Shown: positions 51,050-60,749 of the stretch, piece after piece
Numbering within the stretch: position 1 is the stretch's first letter
How the letters are laid out: each line of letters begins with the position of its first letter
Source: Flammeovirgaceae bacterium UBA2338
GTDB lineage: Bacteria > Bacteroidota > Bacteroidia > Cytophagales > Cyclobacteriaceae
Assembly: GCA_002344795.1 (NCBI GenBank)
Contig: DDUM01000047.1
Span: 1 to 64,000, forward strand
DNA: 64,000 nt
Direction: 5' to 3'
Notes under the pieces: generated by a model
Seen by the model: the letters and a program-made list of their open reading frames with translations, nothing else
Databases searched by the model: none
Told to the model about the DNA's origin: nothing
Position numbers and translations under genes: made by a program

Positions 51050-52252
51050 ATGCAAAAGCTGGTTAAACTCCCTTTGGTATTTCTCTTTATAGCCTCATTG
51101 ATTGGCCTTGTCCTGCGGTGGCATTATTTTCAACCCATTGTAGCATTTAAGTATCCTTTTTGGTTACATGCGCACTCGCACCTTATGTTCTTGGGTTGGG
51201 TATTCAATGCTTTATCTATTGGTTATGTAATTTGTTTTTTACCTGAATCAGCACAAAGGAGATATAAAGGAATATTTTATACCCTTAATCTTTTGGTTTT
51301 GGGTATGTTGATTTCTTTCCCACTGCAAGGATACGGTGTTTATTCCATCGCCATATCCACCCTGCATACTGCCGTTGTTGTTATTTATTGCCTTAAATTT
51401 TTTAAGGATACTATATCGACTAAATCAAATATCTCCATTTGGTTTGCCAGGGTGTCTTTGAGTTTTTTTCTCATTTCAGCAATTGGCCCCTTTGTCGTTG
51501 GTGTTCTGGCCGCAAAAGGTCTGGGGCAATCAGACGGATATCATCTTGCGGTATATTATTACCTTCACTTTCAATATAATGGTGTTTTCACATTTGGTGT
51601 TTTTGCTTTATTTTTTCATTTACTTACAGTAAGAGGAATTGATTTTCATTTAGAACACGCAACCAGGTTTGGCTGGCTATTGTTTTTTTCTTGTTTTCCA
51701 GCTTACGCCCTCTCATCCTTATGGACCAGCCCACCACTGATCGCAAATTGGATCGGCCTGCTTGCTGCTGGTACTCAAGTAATAGCGTTCTATTATTTCT
51801 TGAAGTCCATTAACAGAAGTTGGCCTGCAATAGGGGAAATGTTCACCAAACCATCGCGCTTGTTGTTGATTGTATCGCTCGTAGCATTTGGCGCCAAACT
51901 ACTCCTGCAACTCCTTTCGGTTCATCCATCCATTGCAGTGTTGGCTTATGAAATTCGTTTTTATGTGATTGCTTACTTACACCTCGTTTTAATAGGAATG
52001 ATCTCCTTGTTTTTGATCGTATGGTACAAGGAGTGGAATTTGCTTCCGTTGAAACGACTATACATTTATCTTCTGCTAATTGGTTTTATCAGCTCAGAAC
52101 TTGTTATGATCAGTATAGGTTGGTGGCCTGGTTTTTTTAATATTCCAAAGTGGATGGTGATTACCTCTGTGATTATGGCAATTGGAATTACGGGGATAAT
52201 CTATGACTTTCTATTTACCCCTAATACTAAAGTATTATCAAATGAAATCTGA
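51050..52252 (+). CDS. multi-helix membrane protein with heme-copper-oxidase-like His motif
   Basis: The ATG at 51050 (MQKLVKLPL) is chosen; the frame is open further upstream only via a TTG. This 400-aa protein has about 12 membrane helices. Near the N-terminus it has WLHAHSHLMFLGW, which resembles the heme-ligand helix of oxidase/NOR subunit I, and later YYYLHFQYNGVFTFGVF. No other metal-site pattern (paired HH, HxH) is apparent. It could be a heme protein related to NnrS or to the oxidase superfamily; the name is not certain. It lies downstream of the histidine kinase. Confidence 0.65.
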   Translation: MQKLVKLPLVFLFIASLIGLVLRWHYFQPIVAFKYPFWLHAHSHLMFLGWVFNALSIGYVICFLPESAQRRYKGIFYTLNLLVLGMLISFPLQGYGVYSIAISTLHTAVVVIYCLKFFKDTISTKSNISIWFARVSLSFFLISAIGPFVVGVLAAKGLGQSDGYHLAVYYYLHFQYNGVFTFGVFALFFHLLTVRGIDFHLEHATRFGWLLFFSCFPAYALSSLWTSPPLIANWIGLLAAGTQVIAFYYFLKSINRSWPAIGEMFTKPSRLLLIVSLVAFGAKLLLQLLSVHPSIAVLAYEIRFYVIAYLHLVLIGMISLFLIVWYKEWNLLPLKRLYIYLLLIGFISSELVMISIGWWPGFFNIPKWMVITSVIMAIGITGIIYDFLFTPNTKVLSNEI

Positions 52253-52270
52253 TAATACTGCTATTGACGA

Positions 52271-52696
52271 TTATTGGATTTTTTCGAATCTTCCTGTTTG
52301 TTCTTTTATTTTTATTCGGAAAGAACTTGGTACGTCTTGTCGAATATAGGGAACGACTGTTTCGCCTGTTGAAATGGGCCCAATCCGATCATTAAGAATT
52401 TGCATAGCCTCATCTCTAGCTGCATCATTTTCTATCTTTTCGTATTCACCCCATAAGATGACGCATCGCCAGCTATTCATATTTTCGATTTGATCTACCT
52501 CAAAGCATACCTTTGGGTTTTTATTCATCATATCAATCTTCATCCCATTTTTAGAATGACAGTAAATGTAACCGTCCTTGTATGCATAGGTGATAGGAAC
52601 CACGTATAGTTTTTCGTCAGCGTAACATGCCAGCCGTCCAATTATTTGACTTTGGAGCACATTGACGATTTGATTATTGTTCATTTTTCCTAACAT
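52271..52696 (-). CDS. pyridoxamine 5'-phosphate oxidase-like (FMN-binding split-barrel) protein
   Basis: This 141-aa protein has the split-barrel pattern: GRLACYADEKLYVVPITYAYKDGYIYCHSKNGMKIDMMNKNPKVCFEVDQI (broken here into its strands: GRLACYADEKLYVVP, YIYCHSKNGMK, NPKVCFEVDQI) followed by WRCVILWGEYEKIE. These proteins bind FMN or heme and include nitroreductase-like and F420-dependent types. A second ATG (MNNNQ) is an alternative start 12 bp downstream. It is convergent with the upstream membrane gene and lies beyond the copper-receptor operon's end. Function unknown. Confidence 0.82.
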   Translation of the reverse strand: MLGKMNNNQIVNVLQSQIIGRLACYADEKLYVVPITYAYKDGYIYCHSKNGMKIDMMNKNPKVCFEVDQIENMNSWRCVILWGEYEKIENDAARDEAMQILNDRIGPISTGETVVPYIRQDVPSSFRIKIKEQTGRFEKIQ

Positions 52697-52851
52697 ACTA
52701 TATTACTTTAGGTGTATTCCTTTGCTTAGTAAATGTGATTTACCTTGTAAAGTTAAACCAATAGTTGTCATTATTTTATGACATTGATCATTTCCTGTTA
52801 CAGCCTATTCTGAAGGGGAGTAGTGGGTTTTTTAAAGGGTTTGTTATTAAA

Positions 52852-54840
52852 TCAGAATCTAAACTCTACTGTGGAATAATAATTCCTTCCTGGTCTGGGA
52901 ATACCGCCCCAATCGAGGTGCTCTCTGTAGTATTTGTCAGTGAGATTTTCAATGCCCAAACTAAAACTCCATTTCCCCAAACGATTATTGGTATGATAGC
53001 CAACTCTTAAGTTGAATATAGAGTAGCCAGGCGTATTCTGTTCTCCAAAATTTTCGCTTACCTGTGTTTGAGCCAGGGCTCCTTCCCATTCCAACTGTCC
53101 ATTGAATTTATTTTTTTCGAAACGAAGAGAATTTACATTCTTAAAAGCAGGAATGAAGGGAAGCGGATCACCCGAAAACGTTTCTGCCCGCGTACCCTTG
53201 AAGCTGCTGATGAGCTGAATATTTTTTATTGGTGAAACCAGGGCAGATAATTCAGCACCCCAGAATCTGGCATCGGATATATTCTCATACACCTTCACAC
53301 CCTGGGCGCCAGGTGTCATGGCATCGAGCTGGGTGTCTACATAGGCAAGTATGTAATCCGGGTTTTGCTGGTAAAACACGGTGCTGTTTAATTCCAACCA
53401 GTTATTGAAAAACTCAATTCCAAAGTCTGAAGTAAGACTTTTTTCTACTTTTAGATGGGGATTGCCCAGGTAGTCATGATTGTCCTGTCTGTTGAATAAA
53501 TAGAAACCAAACAATTCTGCATTAGCAGGGAGCCTTTCTCCATAACCTCCATGGAGTGTGAGTATGAAATTGTTAAAAAATGATTTGCTTATACTTGCAT
53601 TAAATGATTTGGTTAAATTTTGGGAAGATGAATTGAATGAAGAATAGAATACTTCCAGTTGATCTTTTCCGAACCCTTCTTCAATAGTGGTGCTGGAAAC
53701 ATCCAATCTTGCGTTTAGATTTACTTTTACAAGGCTTGATACTTTGATGTCATCACCCATGTAAAAACCAGCAACAGTTCGATACGAAGATGGCCATGTT
53801 TGCATGTACATAGAGGAACCATCACTGGCATACATCACCATTTCGGCCAGAACACGGTTGTGGTACAAGTCCGACCGAAGTTTGATTTTATGATTATTTA
53901 ATTTTTTGATTTTGGCTTCTGCATAAGCGCCATAAGTACTGCTCCATCCTGGCATATCCATGTGCATCAACACTTCGCGTTGGGAATCATCCATTTGATG
54001 GTACACCTCATTGGCATACACTTTTGCCTCCAGGTTATTTAACCATCCCGAATCGGTATGACGGATATAAGACAAAGCATACATGGAGGCCCTTGCTTTA
54101 CCTACATCCATTGATAGTGCGGGAAAACCGATGTTTTTCCCCTCGTCAATCAAAAAATTTGCTTTTAGTGTATCCTTTTTGATGCCCCACTTTCCGGCTA
54201 AAGAAAAGTTGGTCTTTTCAAATTGAGAGAATTTAACTGTCTGCCCTTGCCCATCTTTATAATTCTGGCTTTTTCTGTAGATAACGCTGGCACGGTAGGC
54301 GCTATTTTGATGTGAGAAATTAGCATCGGTGAAATAGTTGACTCCTTTGGAAACGGATTGGTAGCCAACGCCTGCTCTACCTGTAATGCTTTGCTTATTT
54401 ATCATTGGTTCTGCCAATCTTAAATTTAAGCTGCCTCCAATGGTACTCCCCATAGAAGACCCATTGGTACCGAGTGATGCATCAATGCTTTTAAGGTTTT
54501 GAGGCTCCACGTAAATAGTGACCGGATCCATTTTATCTGTACAGGCGCTGAACATTCGCATGCCATCAATAGTGACGTTGATTTGTCCTCCAGACATACC
54601 TCGAATTACAGGCTCTTGTCCGTAAGCACTTCTTCGGATCAGGTAGACTCCATTCATACGCGACAAGATGTCTTCTGTATTGGCTGATTGATTGGCACGA
54701 TAGAAATTTTGAAGAGTATCTTCTTCCGTCTGCACGGATTGAATCACTACTTCCGACAGGATACGTGTTTGCAATGAGTCCTGTGCTTGTACAAAGCTTG
54801 AAGTAATAATTAATAGGAATAAATAGTATAATATTCTCAT
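52852..54840 (-). CDS. TonB-dependent copper receptor, OprC/NosA-like
   Basis: This 662-aa outer membrane receptor has a signal peptide (cleavage after VQAQ) and a plug with AYGQEPVIRGMSGGQINVTIDGMRMFSACTDKMDPVTIYVEP (described in pieces: VIRGMSGGQINVTIDG near 78-93, then MFSACTDKMDPVTIYV near 96-111). Cys 100 and Met 104 form a CxxxM pair, the copper-binding motif of OprC. Many Met residues follow, for example HMDMPGW and YASDGSSMYMQTW. The barrel ends NYYSTVEFRF. It likely imports copper, which enzymes such as nitrous oxide reductase or copper nitrite reductase need. The two genes upstream on this strand are copper-type. Confidence 0.9.
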   Translation of the reverse strand: MRILYYLFLLIITSSFVQAQDSLQTRILSEVVIQSVQTEEDTLQNFYRANQSANTEDILSRMNGVYLIRRSAYGQEPVIRGMSGGQINVTIDGMRMFSACTDKMDPVTIYVEPQNLKSIDASLGTNGSSMGSTIGGSLNLRLAEPMINKQSITGRAGVGYQSVSKGVNYFTDANFSHQNSAYRASVIYRKSQNYKDGQGQTVKFSQFEKTNFSLAGKWGIKKDTLKANFLIDEGKNIGFPALSMDVGKARASMYALSYIRHTDSGWLNNLEAKVYANEVYHQMDDSQREVLMHMDMPGWSSTYGAYAEAKIKKLNNHKIKLRSDLYHNRVLAEMVMYASDGSSMYMQTWPSSYRTVAGFYMGDDIKVSSLVKVNLNARLDVSSTTIEEGFGKDQLEVFYSSFNSSSQNLTKSFNASISKSFFNNFILTLHGGYGERLPANAELFGFYLFNRQDNHDYLGNPHLKVEKSLTSDFGIEFFNNWLELNSTVFYQQNPDYILAYVDTQLDAMTPGAQGVKVYENISDARFWGAELSALVSPIKNIQLISSFKGTRAETFSGDPLPFIPAFKNVNSLRFEKNKFNGQLEWEGALAQTQVSENFGEQNTPGYSIFNLRVGYHTNNRLGKWSFSLGIENLTDKYYREHLDWGGIPRPGRNYYSTVEFRF

Positions 54841-54901
54841 AATTCAAATGGTTGACCGGGACCAGCCTTTTGAGCCAATCCCGGAAACCCAACCCTTATC
54901 T

Positions 54902-55714
54902 TTATATGTCTAGATCGAAATACAATTCTTTAACCATCTCACCTTTTGACAGGTTGAGGTGTATGCGCCAATCACCCGTCATGGTGAAGTTTACTTTACC
55001 AACATAGTGGCCATTGCTTTTATGAATTGGCGATATGTTGTTAGGTGAACCATGTCCCATAGAAGGCATTTCCGGTTCCATGGTAATAGTAAAATCCGTT
55101 ACCGGAGGGAAGGAATCCATGCTTTGTTTGGTATGGATCATCACTTCGAAATCGTTCACACCTACTTTTGGTTTTTTATTGAAATGATAGGACACAAAAT
55201 ACTTCATACCATCTTCTGTAGTGAACGAGTGCATTCTTGTTTTTTCTGGAGTAACCACATTTAGATCCAACTCAACAAAGTCTTCAGTATTCTTTGCCTT
55301 ATTTTGAATCCTCACTTTTAGCTTCCAGCTTCCAATATCAGTTCCGGAAGGCATGATAAAATTTATAGCTCCTGGGTAAAGAGTGTTGACAGCCTGTTCT
55401 GAAGCAGGGTTGTCAACCGGGGCACTGTGTTTCATGCCAGAAACCATACTCATCATGGGCATGAATTGCACTATGGATTCATTTATGGATTCGTCTGTTG
55501 TGGTATTGGTCAATTTGGCGTACAAGATGTTGTAGCCCACAAACAGCTCTTCTTCTTCTGCCCATATTTCCACTTTTGTGTTAGCGGTGGTGGCTACACC
55601 TTCTGCAATTTTAGTTAAACCTTCTGTGGGGTTAATCTGAGCTTCATCGTCACTACAGGATAAAGACAATAGTGTGCTCAATATGATTCCTGATGAAATC
55701 AATCTTAATTTCAT
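54902..55714 (-). CDS. YtkA/FixH-like periplasmic lipoprotein, probably copper-binding
   Basis: This 270-aa lipoprotein (Cys in SLSCSDD near residue 20) has two similar Ig-like halves; the C-terminal one has MEPEMPSMGHGSPNN, NGHYVGKVNFTMTGDWRIHL, the YtkA-like pattern used in copper-handling proteins. The first half has QFMPMMSMVSGMKHSAPV, a Met/His-rich segment, and GAINFIMPSGTDIGSWKLKVRI. It precedes the copper receptor on the same strand (61 bp upstream), so it may pass copper to or from the receptor. The copper role is inferred from motif and context. Confidence 0.8.
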   Translation of the reverse strand: MKLRLISSGIILSTLLSLSCSDDEAQINPTEGLTKIAEGVATTANTKVEIWAEEEELFVGYNILYAKLTNTTTDESINESIVQFMPMMSMVSGMKHSAPVDNPASEQAVNTLYPGAINFIMPSGTDIGSWKLKVRIQNKAKNTEDFVELDLNVVTPEKTRMHSFTTEDGMKYFVSYHFNKKPKVGVNDFEVMIHTKQSMDSFPPVTDFTITMEPEMPSMGHGSPNNISPIHKSNGHYVGKVNFTMTGDWRIHLNLSKGEMVKELYFDLDI

Positions 55715-55798
55715 AATGTATTATTATTAAATGAATAATGCTTATTGTTGAATTATCACATAAAAGGATGGTGCTCAATATTGAGCGCCCATGTGACT

Positions 55799-56182
55799 TT
55801 AAGCAGGCGGATGATCAATTTTATTCACGGGGTTATCAGGCCAATGAATAATATATTCAGAGTAGGTGATGGCATCTGTGCCAAATCGTGATGGTATATG
55901 ATTTGTAAACTGTACAAATCCGATAGGATATTCGGTAAAGTTAATTTTCTGTATTGGAGGCGTATCTGGTGTTTGTTCCGCTGGTGCTGCAGATACCCGT
56001 TTCAGTTTTTGCATCAGGATGCACTTCCCATTGCACGCCATTTCGGGCTTATCTTTATTGATACAGAGTACCTTAGCAAAGAAATCTTGATTAGTATAGT
56101 ATTCTACTAATGGATGGATAGGTCTCAGCAACGCAATTCCATATAAAAGAATAAATGCCCAGCCAAAAATTATCTTCTTCAC
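55799..56182 (-). CDS. small membrane-anchored protein with Cys-rich loop
   Basis: This 127-aa protein starts with a hydrophobic helix (residues 4-20) and then a loop with three cysteines, VLCINKDKPEMACNGKCILMQKL (near 38-60). Similar Cys/Met loop proteins are widespread near copper genes in Bacteroidota. The rest is proline-rich and lacks known domains. It is first in the minus-strand set with the YtkA-like lipoprotein and the copper receptor. A copper-binding role is likely but inferred. Confidence 0.68.
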   Translation of the reverse strand: MKKIIFGWAFILLYGIALLRPIHPLVEYYTNQDFFAKVLCINKDKPEMACNGKCILMQKLKRVSAAPAEQTPDTPPIQKINFTEYPIGFVQFTNHIPSRFGTDAITYSEYIIHWPDNPVNKIDHPPA

Positions 56183-56311
56183 GCCACAAATTTAAAAACA
56201 ACGTTCAAAGTAAAAGATGATTTAAATCATATGTGATTATTTTTTGTCGGAATTTTTTGCTTACTATAAATAAATTGAAGTGAAAAAAATTTGAATTACT
56301 TACGGGCTGAA

Positions 56312-57448
56312 TTACACGATATTTGTTGCTTTATTTTCATTAAAATTGGTAACTGCATTATGGTCACCTTGACTCTTTTCTGTAGCCTCCTTGATCATCA
56401 CGAACTCTAAAATATTTTCATTATCCAGCGCGCCTACAAGTTGGTCGCCATCGTAAATGGGAGCTATTACCTGTCGGTTCAGTTGCATTTTAGGCCAGGC
56501 TTCTTTGAGTAGCGTGTTTTGCTGGAAGCTCAAGGCACTTTTATGCATAGCTTCTGCAATTTTTCCGTCCTTGCCTTTTTCAGACAGGGCTTTTATAATC
56601 TGATTTCTATCCAGCGTACCAGCGGGGTCTCCATTTTGCATTACCAGAAAGTTTTTTTCCTGCCCGTTGAGCAGAAGTTGCACAGCAGATGAGATGGGAG
56701 CGTCATAGTCCAATGTGTGAAAATCCCTGATCATTGCATCCTTCACGGTAAAATCAGCCATCATAAATTGGGTTTTGGTTGAACCCACTTCGGCTTGAGC
56801 ACCTATGAAAATAAAAATGCCTATAAATACCAGGAAAGGATTAAAAAATAATCCCAAAAGAATAAATCCAACAGAAATTGCCTGGCCAATAGAAGCAGCA
56901 ACTCGGGTAGCAATGTGCCGTTTAAACTTGAAACCCAAAAGAGCCCTTAAAACACGCCCACCATCCATAGGAAAAGCGGGAAGCATGTTGAAAACGGCCA
57001 GTATGATATTTACGCTAAATAAGTTGGGAAGCAGGTTACCTGCATGAACAGCAACTATAGAATCTGCGGTAAAAATATCAGCTGGATTAACGAACGGTAA
57101 AAGAATAGCAGCAATCAACAAGTTGACAACAGGCCCAGCTACTGCTACTATTAGTTCCTGCTTTGGTTTTTCGGGCATTGACTCAAGACTGGCCAGTCCA
57201 CCAATTGGCAATAGTGTAATACTTCTGGTCTTTATTCCATATCGTTTGGCGGCAAGGGCATGACCAAACTCATGGAGAACCACGCAACCAAAGATCAGCA
57301 ATACAAAAAGAACACTCCAAAGTGTATTTTCGGCAGTACTCCCTGCCCTTAAATTGATAAATACTATCCATCCGATGAGTAAAACAAAAGTCCAGTGTAC
57401 CGTAACTTTAATGCCTCCTATAATTCCTAATTGTAAAGAATTTTTCAT
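56312..57448 (-). CDS. site-2-protease-type M50 metalloprotease with CBS domains
   Basis: This 378-aa membrane protease has HEFGHALAAKRYG (zinc motif HExxH near residue 61), the second metal motif PAFPMDGGRVLRALLGF (near 160-176) and GPVVNLLIAAIL. The cytoplasmic C-terminus from about residue 235 contains two CBS motifs (DFHTLDYDAPISSAVQLLLNGQ and FQQNTLLKEAWPKMQLNRQV). Such proteins cleave membrane-bound regulators. It lies downstream of the RND operon on the same strand, separated by 208 bp. Confidence 0.88.
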   Translation of the reverse strand: MKNSLQLGIIGGIKVTVHWTFVLLIGWIVFINLRAGSTAENTLWSVLFVLLIFGCVVLHEFGHALAAKRYGIKTRSITLLPIGGLASLESMPEKPKQELIVAVAGPVVNLLIAAILLPFVNPADIFTADSIVAVHAGNLLPNLFSVNIILAVFNMLPAFPMDGGRVLRALLGFKFKRHIATRVAASIGQAISVGFILLGLFFNPFLVFIGIFIFIGAQAEVGSTKTQFMMADFTVKDAMIRDFHTLDYDAPISSAVQLLLNGQEKNFLVMQNGDPAGTLDRNQIIKALSEKGKDGKIAEAMHKSALSFQQNTLLKEAWPKMQLNRQVIAPIYDGDQLVGALDNENILEFVMIKEATEKSQGDHNAVTNFNENKATNIV

Positions 57449-57656
57449 TTCAGTATTTCTATTTTCAAATTATTTAATACAACTCCGCCAGAACCAAACA
57501 TCAGATTATACTCATTGGTTCGAAAATTAAATTCTACTACAACTTAGGAAACCTAATACTCAAATAATATGATGCCTATCACGCATATGAATGACTGTAA
57601 TCACGTAAAGAATCATGATATTATGCGTTATCTGCATTAGCCATAAGGAATCAATA

Positions 57657-60600
57657 TCATTTGATGAATCTCTCCCTTATTTTATCTACTGTATAGTATA
57701 CCAGGGGCACCAGGTATACTGTAAGAATGAGTGACGATAACAACCCGCCAATGATCACCCATGCCAATCCGTTTTTCCATTCACTGGCAGTTCCTTTGGC
57801 AAGTGCAATGGGCAACATTCCGATTACCATAGAAAGGGTAGTCATTAGTATGGGGCGCATCCTTTCCTTGCCTGCCATGATCAAAGCTTCTTTATAATGT
57901 TTTCCTGAGGCTTTTAGCTGATTGGTAAAATCAACAATTAGGATTGCGTTCTTGGCCACCAAACCCATTAGCATAATCAATCCTAACAATGCAAATAAAC
58001 TCAGATGATTCATACTCAGGTTTAACGCCAGAAATGCTCCAATGGCGGCAACAGGTATGGAAAATAGTACTACAAAAGGATAGATAAAACTATCGTAGAG
58101 CGCTACCATAATCAGGTAAATCAAAATGAATGAAATGATAAGCACTGCGCCAAGAGCACTAAAGCTGTCATTTTGCCTTTTAATGTCACTGCCCCACGCC
58201 ATTTCAATGCCTTCCGGCAGAGGGTTTTCGTTGATATAGGCCACTACTTCATCGGCTACTGTTCCGGAAGGACGCCCTAGTGCATCACCTGTTAATGTAA
58301 TCGCGGGCTGTCTGTCTAACCTTTCCAACAACGATGGTGAATTGTTCTGGACAACATCTGCAAATTGAGAGACTTCAATAGGCATACCCCGTGGATTGAC
58401 AATCACCATTTTTTTCACATCTTCCATATTCTGGCGATTGAAGTCATCCAACCAAATCCTAACAGGGTATTCAGTACCCTGCTCGGTTAGCATGGCATCA
58501 TCATTTCCGGTAAGAGCTGTTCGTATGCTTAGTCCTACATAGGCATTGGTAAGACCAAGTCGCTGCATCCGATCGTTATCAGGGATGATTTGAAATTCCG
58601 GACTTCCCTCTTCCACAGAAAGGCGAATATTGTCTGCCCCTGGTATTTTTTCCACCACCGACTTTAGATCGCTCCCCAATTGCATCACCTGAGCCGCATC
58701 ACTTCCGCTTAGTGTAATTTCTATTGGAGCAGATCGGGGCACCAGACCCATTGCGGCCATTGAGTAATTGATACCTGGGAATTCATCTCTTAATGCTTCA
58801 CGAATTTCTATCATGAATTCCTCTGTTGGTTGCTCATCCCGCTCAGCAGCAGGTTTTAATTGAATTGTTAGCTCGGTAATATTAACTGATCCAACTCCCA
58901 AACTCCCGATTCCTGTACTGGGTCCGCCCACATTGCTAAAGACGGTTGATACCGATGGTTGAGCTAAAATGAAACTTTCAATCTTCTGCGATACAATATT
59001 GTTTTGTTGTAATGTTGTTGTCTTATCGAATTCAAGGCTCATTCGGAATTTTCCCTGGTCTCCAGTGGCAATCAGCTCTTTTCCGATGATGCCTTGTCTC
59101 ATTATTCCTATGGTTAGGACGAACAAGGCCAGGATTATACCTGTTGTGATCAGCTTATGGTCTAACACCCATTCTAATTGTCGCCCATACCAATTGATGA
59201 AACGATTTAATTGATGTTCAAACCAAAGTAAAAAACGGTTAAAGAGGTTTGTAGGTTGTAAATCTTCGGACTTTCCAATTCGAGAAGCCATCCAGGGTGT
59301 TAATGTAAATCCAACCAACAAACTTGTTAAGGTGGAGGTCACCACCACTACAGAAAATTGCTTGAGCATATCCGCAACAAAAACCTGTAGAAATAGAATA
59401 GGGAGGAACACCACCACATCCACCAGGGTGATGGACAGTGCTGAAAATCCGATTTCCATACGACCATCTAGGGCCGCTACGCGCTTGTTCTTTTTCATGT
59501 CCAGATGACGTTGGATGTTCTCCAACACCACTGTGGCATCATCTACCAGGATACCAATGATCAAAGACATAGCCAACAAGGTCATCAGATTGAGTGTGTA
59601 ACCCAACAACCACATGACTGCGAAAGCAGTTACTAATGAAGTGGGGATGGCTACCAATACAATAAGTGAGTTTCGGATACTTCTTAAGAATAGAAGCATT
59701 ACAATTGAAACCAGAATTACTGCTAAGGTGAGATCATATACTACAGAATTTACTGCTGCAATGGTATTGTCAGTAGAATCATCGGCAATAATAAATTTTA
59801 CTCCCTCTGCCGTATACTGTTTTTCTATTTTTTCGAATTGACTGCGCACCAACTTTGAAACATCCACGGCATTGGCATCCCCTTGTTTTTTTAATAATAG
59901 CCCAATACCATTTTTACCATTGTAGCGGCTTACTGAAGTTATTTCTTTGATCCCGTCTGTTACTGTGGAAATATCTTTTACATAAACAGGACTTCCGGGG
60001 AAAGGCATTGCCACCTGCACGTATTTTATATCATCAATGCTTTTATACTTTCCAATGAGGCGTACGGGATTGTTTGCTGTGGACGACTGTACCTTTCCTG
60101 AAGGTACATCGAGGCCTGATCGATTGATTGCCTCCGTAACCTGATACAAGGAAAGTTTGTATAGTTTTAGTTTTTCCTGATCTACTTTTACCTGTATCTC
60201 CCTTTCTTCTCCACCCAACAATGTAATTTCAGCAACTCCCTTTAGTTGTTGAATTTGGGGTAGGAAATCATCTTTCATTTTTTGATAGAACTCAGTAGCC
60301 GGTAAATTACTGGTGGCACTGATTTGCATGATGGGCAAATCATTGGGTGATACCTTGCTCATAACAGGATTTAAAATATCCTGGGGCAGATCTTTGCGGA
60401 TATTATCTATGTAGCGTTGGGCATCCTGCATTGTTTTGTCCAGGTCTGTTGCATACTTGAGGTTGACAATCAGAATGGAGGCATTGGGCAACGATTTGGT
60501 GACAATGAAATCGACACCTTCCAAATTGGATAAAGCATCTTCAATTTTTCGTGATACGGATGTTTCTACCTCCGTAGGGTCTGCGCCTGGATAGCCTGTT

Positions 60601-60743
60601 GTAATAACCACTACTGGTTGGTTGAAATCGGGCATCAACTCATAACTGAGATTTTTGTAACCCAAGAAACCAGCCAGTATGAAAATACTGAATAAAACTA
60701 TAATCAGTGAAGGGCGGTTAATGGATATTTCGGTTATGTTCAT
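57657..60743 (-). CDS. RND-family efflux pump inner membrane transporter (HAE-1 type)
   Basis: This 1028-aa permease has twelve membrane helices and the RND layout: an N-terminal RPSLIIVLFSIFILAGFLGYKNL, porter domains with PGADPTEVETSVSRKIEDAL, and helix 4 GILVDDATVVLENIQRH with the two aspartates of the proton relay typical of hydrophobe exporters. It lacks a run of periplasmic Met pairs as in CusA, so a drug/lipid type is favoured. It follows its adaptor (6 bp apart) and TolC-like partner in a tripartite pump operon. Confidence 0.93.
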   Translation of the reverse strand: MNITEISINRPSLIIVLFSIFILAGFLGYKNLSYELMPDFNQPVVVITTGYPGADPTEVETSVSRKIEDALSNLEGVDFIVTKSLPNASILIVNLKYATDLDKTMQDAQRYIDNIRKDLPQDILNPVMSKVSPNDLPIMQISATSNLPATEFYQKMKDDFLPQIQQLKGVAEITLLGGEEREIQVKVDQEKLKLYKLSLYQVTEAINRSGLDVPSGKVQSSTANNPVRLIGKYKSIDDIKYVQVAMPFPGSPVYVKDISTVTDGIKEITSVSRYNGKNGIGLLLKKQGDANAVDVSKLVRSQFEKIEKQYTAEGVKFIIADDSTDNTIAAVNSVVYDLTLAVILVSIVMLLFLRSIRNSLIVLVAIPTSLVTAFAVMWLLGYTLNLMTLLAMSLIIGILVDDATVVLENIQRHLDMKKNKRVAALDGRMEIGFSALSITLVDVVVFLPILFLQVFVADMLKQFSVVVVTSTLTSLLVGFTLTPWMASRIGKSEDLQPTNLFNRFLLWFEHQLNRFINWYGRQLEWVLDHKLITTGIILALFVLTIGIMRQGIIGKELIATGDQGKFRMSLEFDKTTTLQQNNIVSQKIESFILAQPSVSTVFSNVGGPSTGIGSLGVGSVNITELTIQLKPAAERDEQPTEEFMIEIREALRDEFPGINYSMAAMGLVPRSAPIEITLSGSDAAQVMQLGSDLKSVVEKIPGADNIRLSVEEGSPEFQIIPDNDRMQRLGLTNAYVGLSIRTALTGNDDAMLTEQGTEYPVRIWLDDFNRQNMEDVKKMVIVNPRGMPIEVSQFADVVQNNSPSLLERLDRQPAITLTGDALGRPSGTVADEVVAYINENPLPEGIEMAWGSDIKRQNDSFSALGAVLIISFILIYLIMVALYDSFIYPFVVLFSIPVAAIGAFLALNLSMNHLSLFALLGLIMLMGLVAKNAILIVDFTNQLKASGKHYKEALIMAGKERMRPILMTTLSMVIGMLPIALAKGTASEWKNGLAWVIIGGLLSSLILTVYLVPLVYYTVDKIRERFIK

Positions 60744-60749
60744 TTTATT

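Noticed and set aside
50938..51063. 41-codon reading frame with a hydrophobic segment upstream of the HCO-like membrane gene
   Set aside because: It overlaps the start of the next gene, has no clear ribosome site or family, and its hydrophobicity may be chance in A/T-rich DNA.
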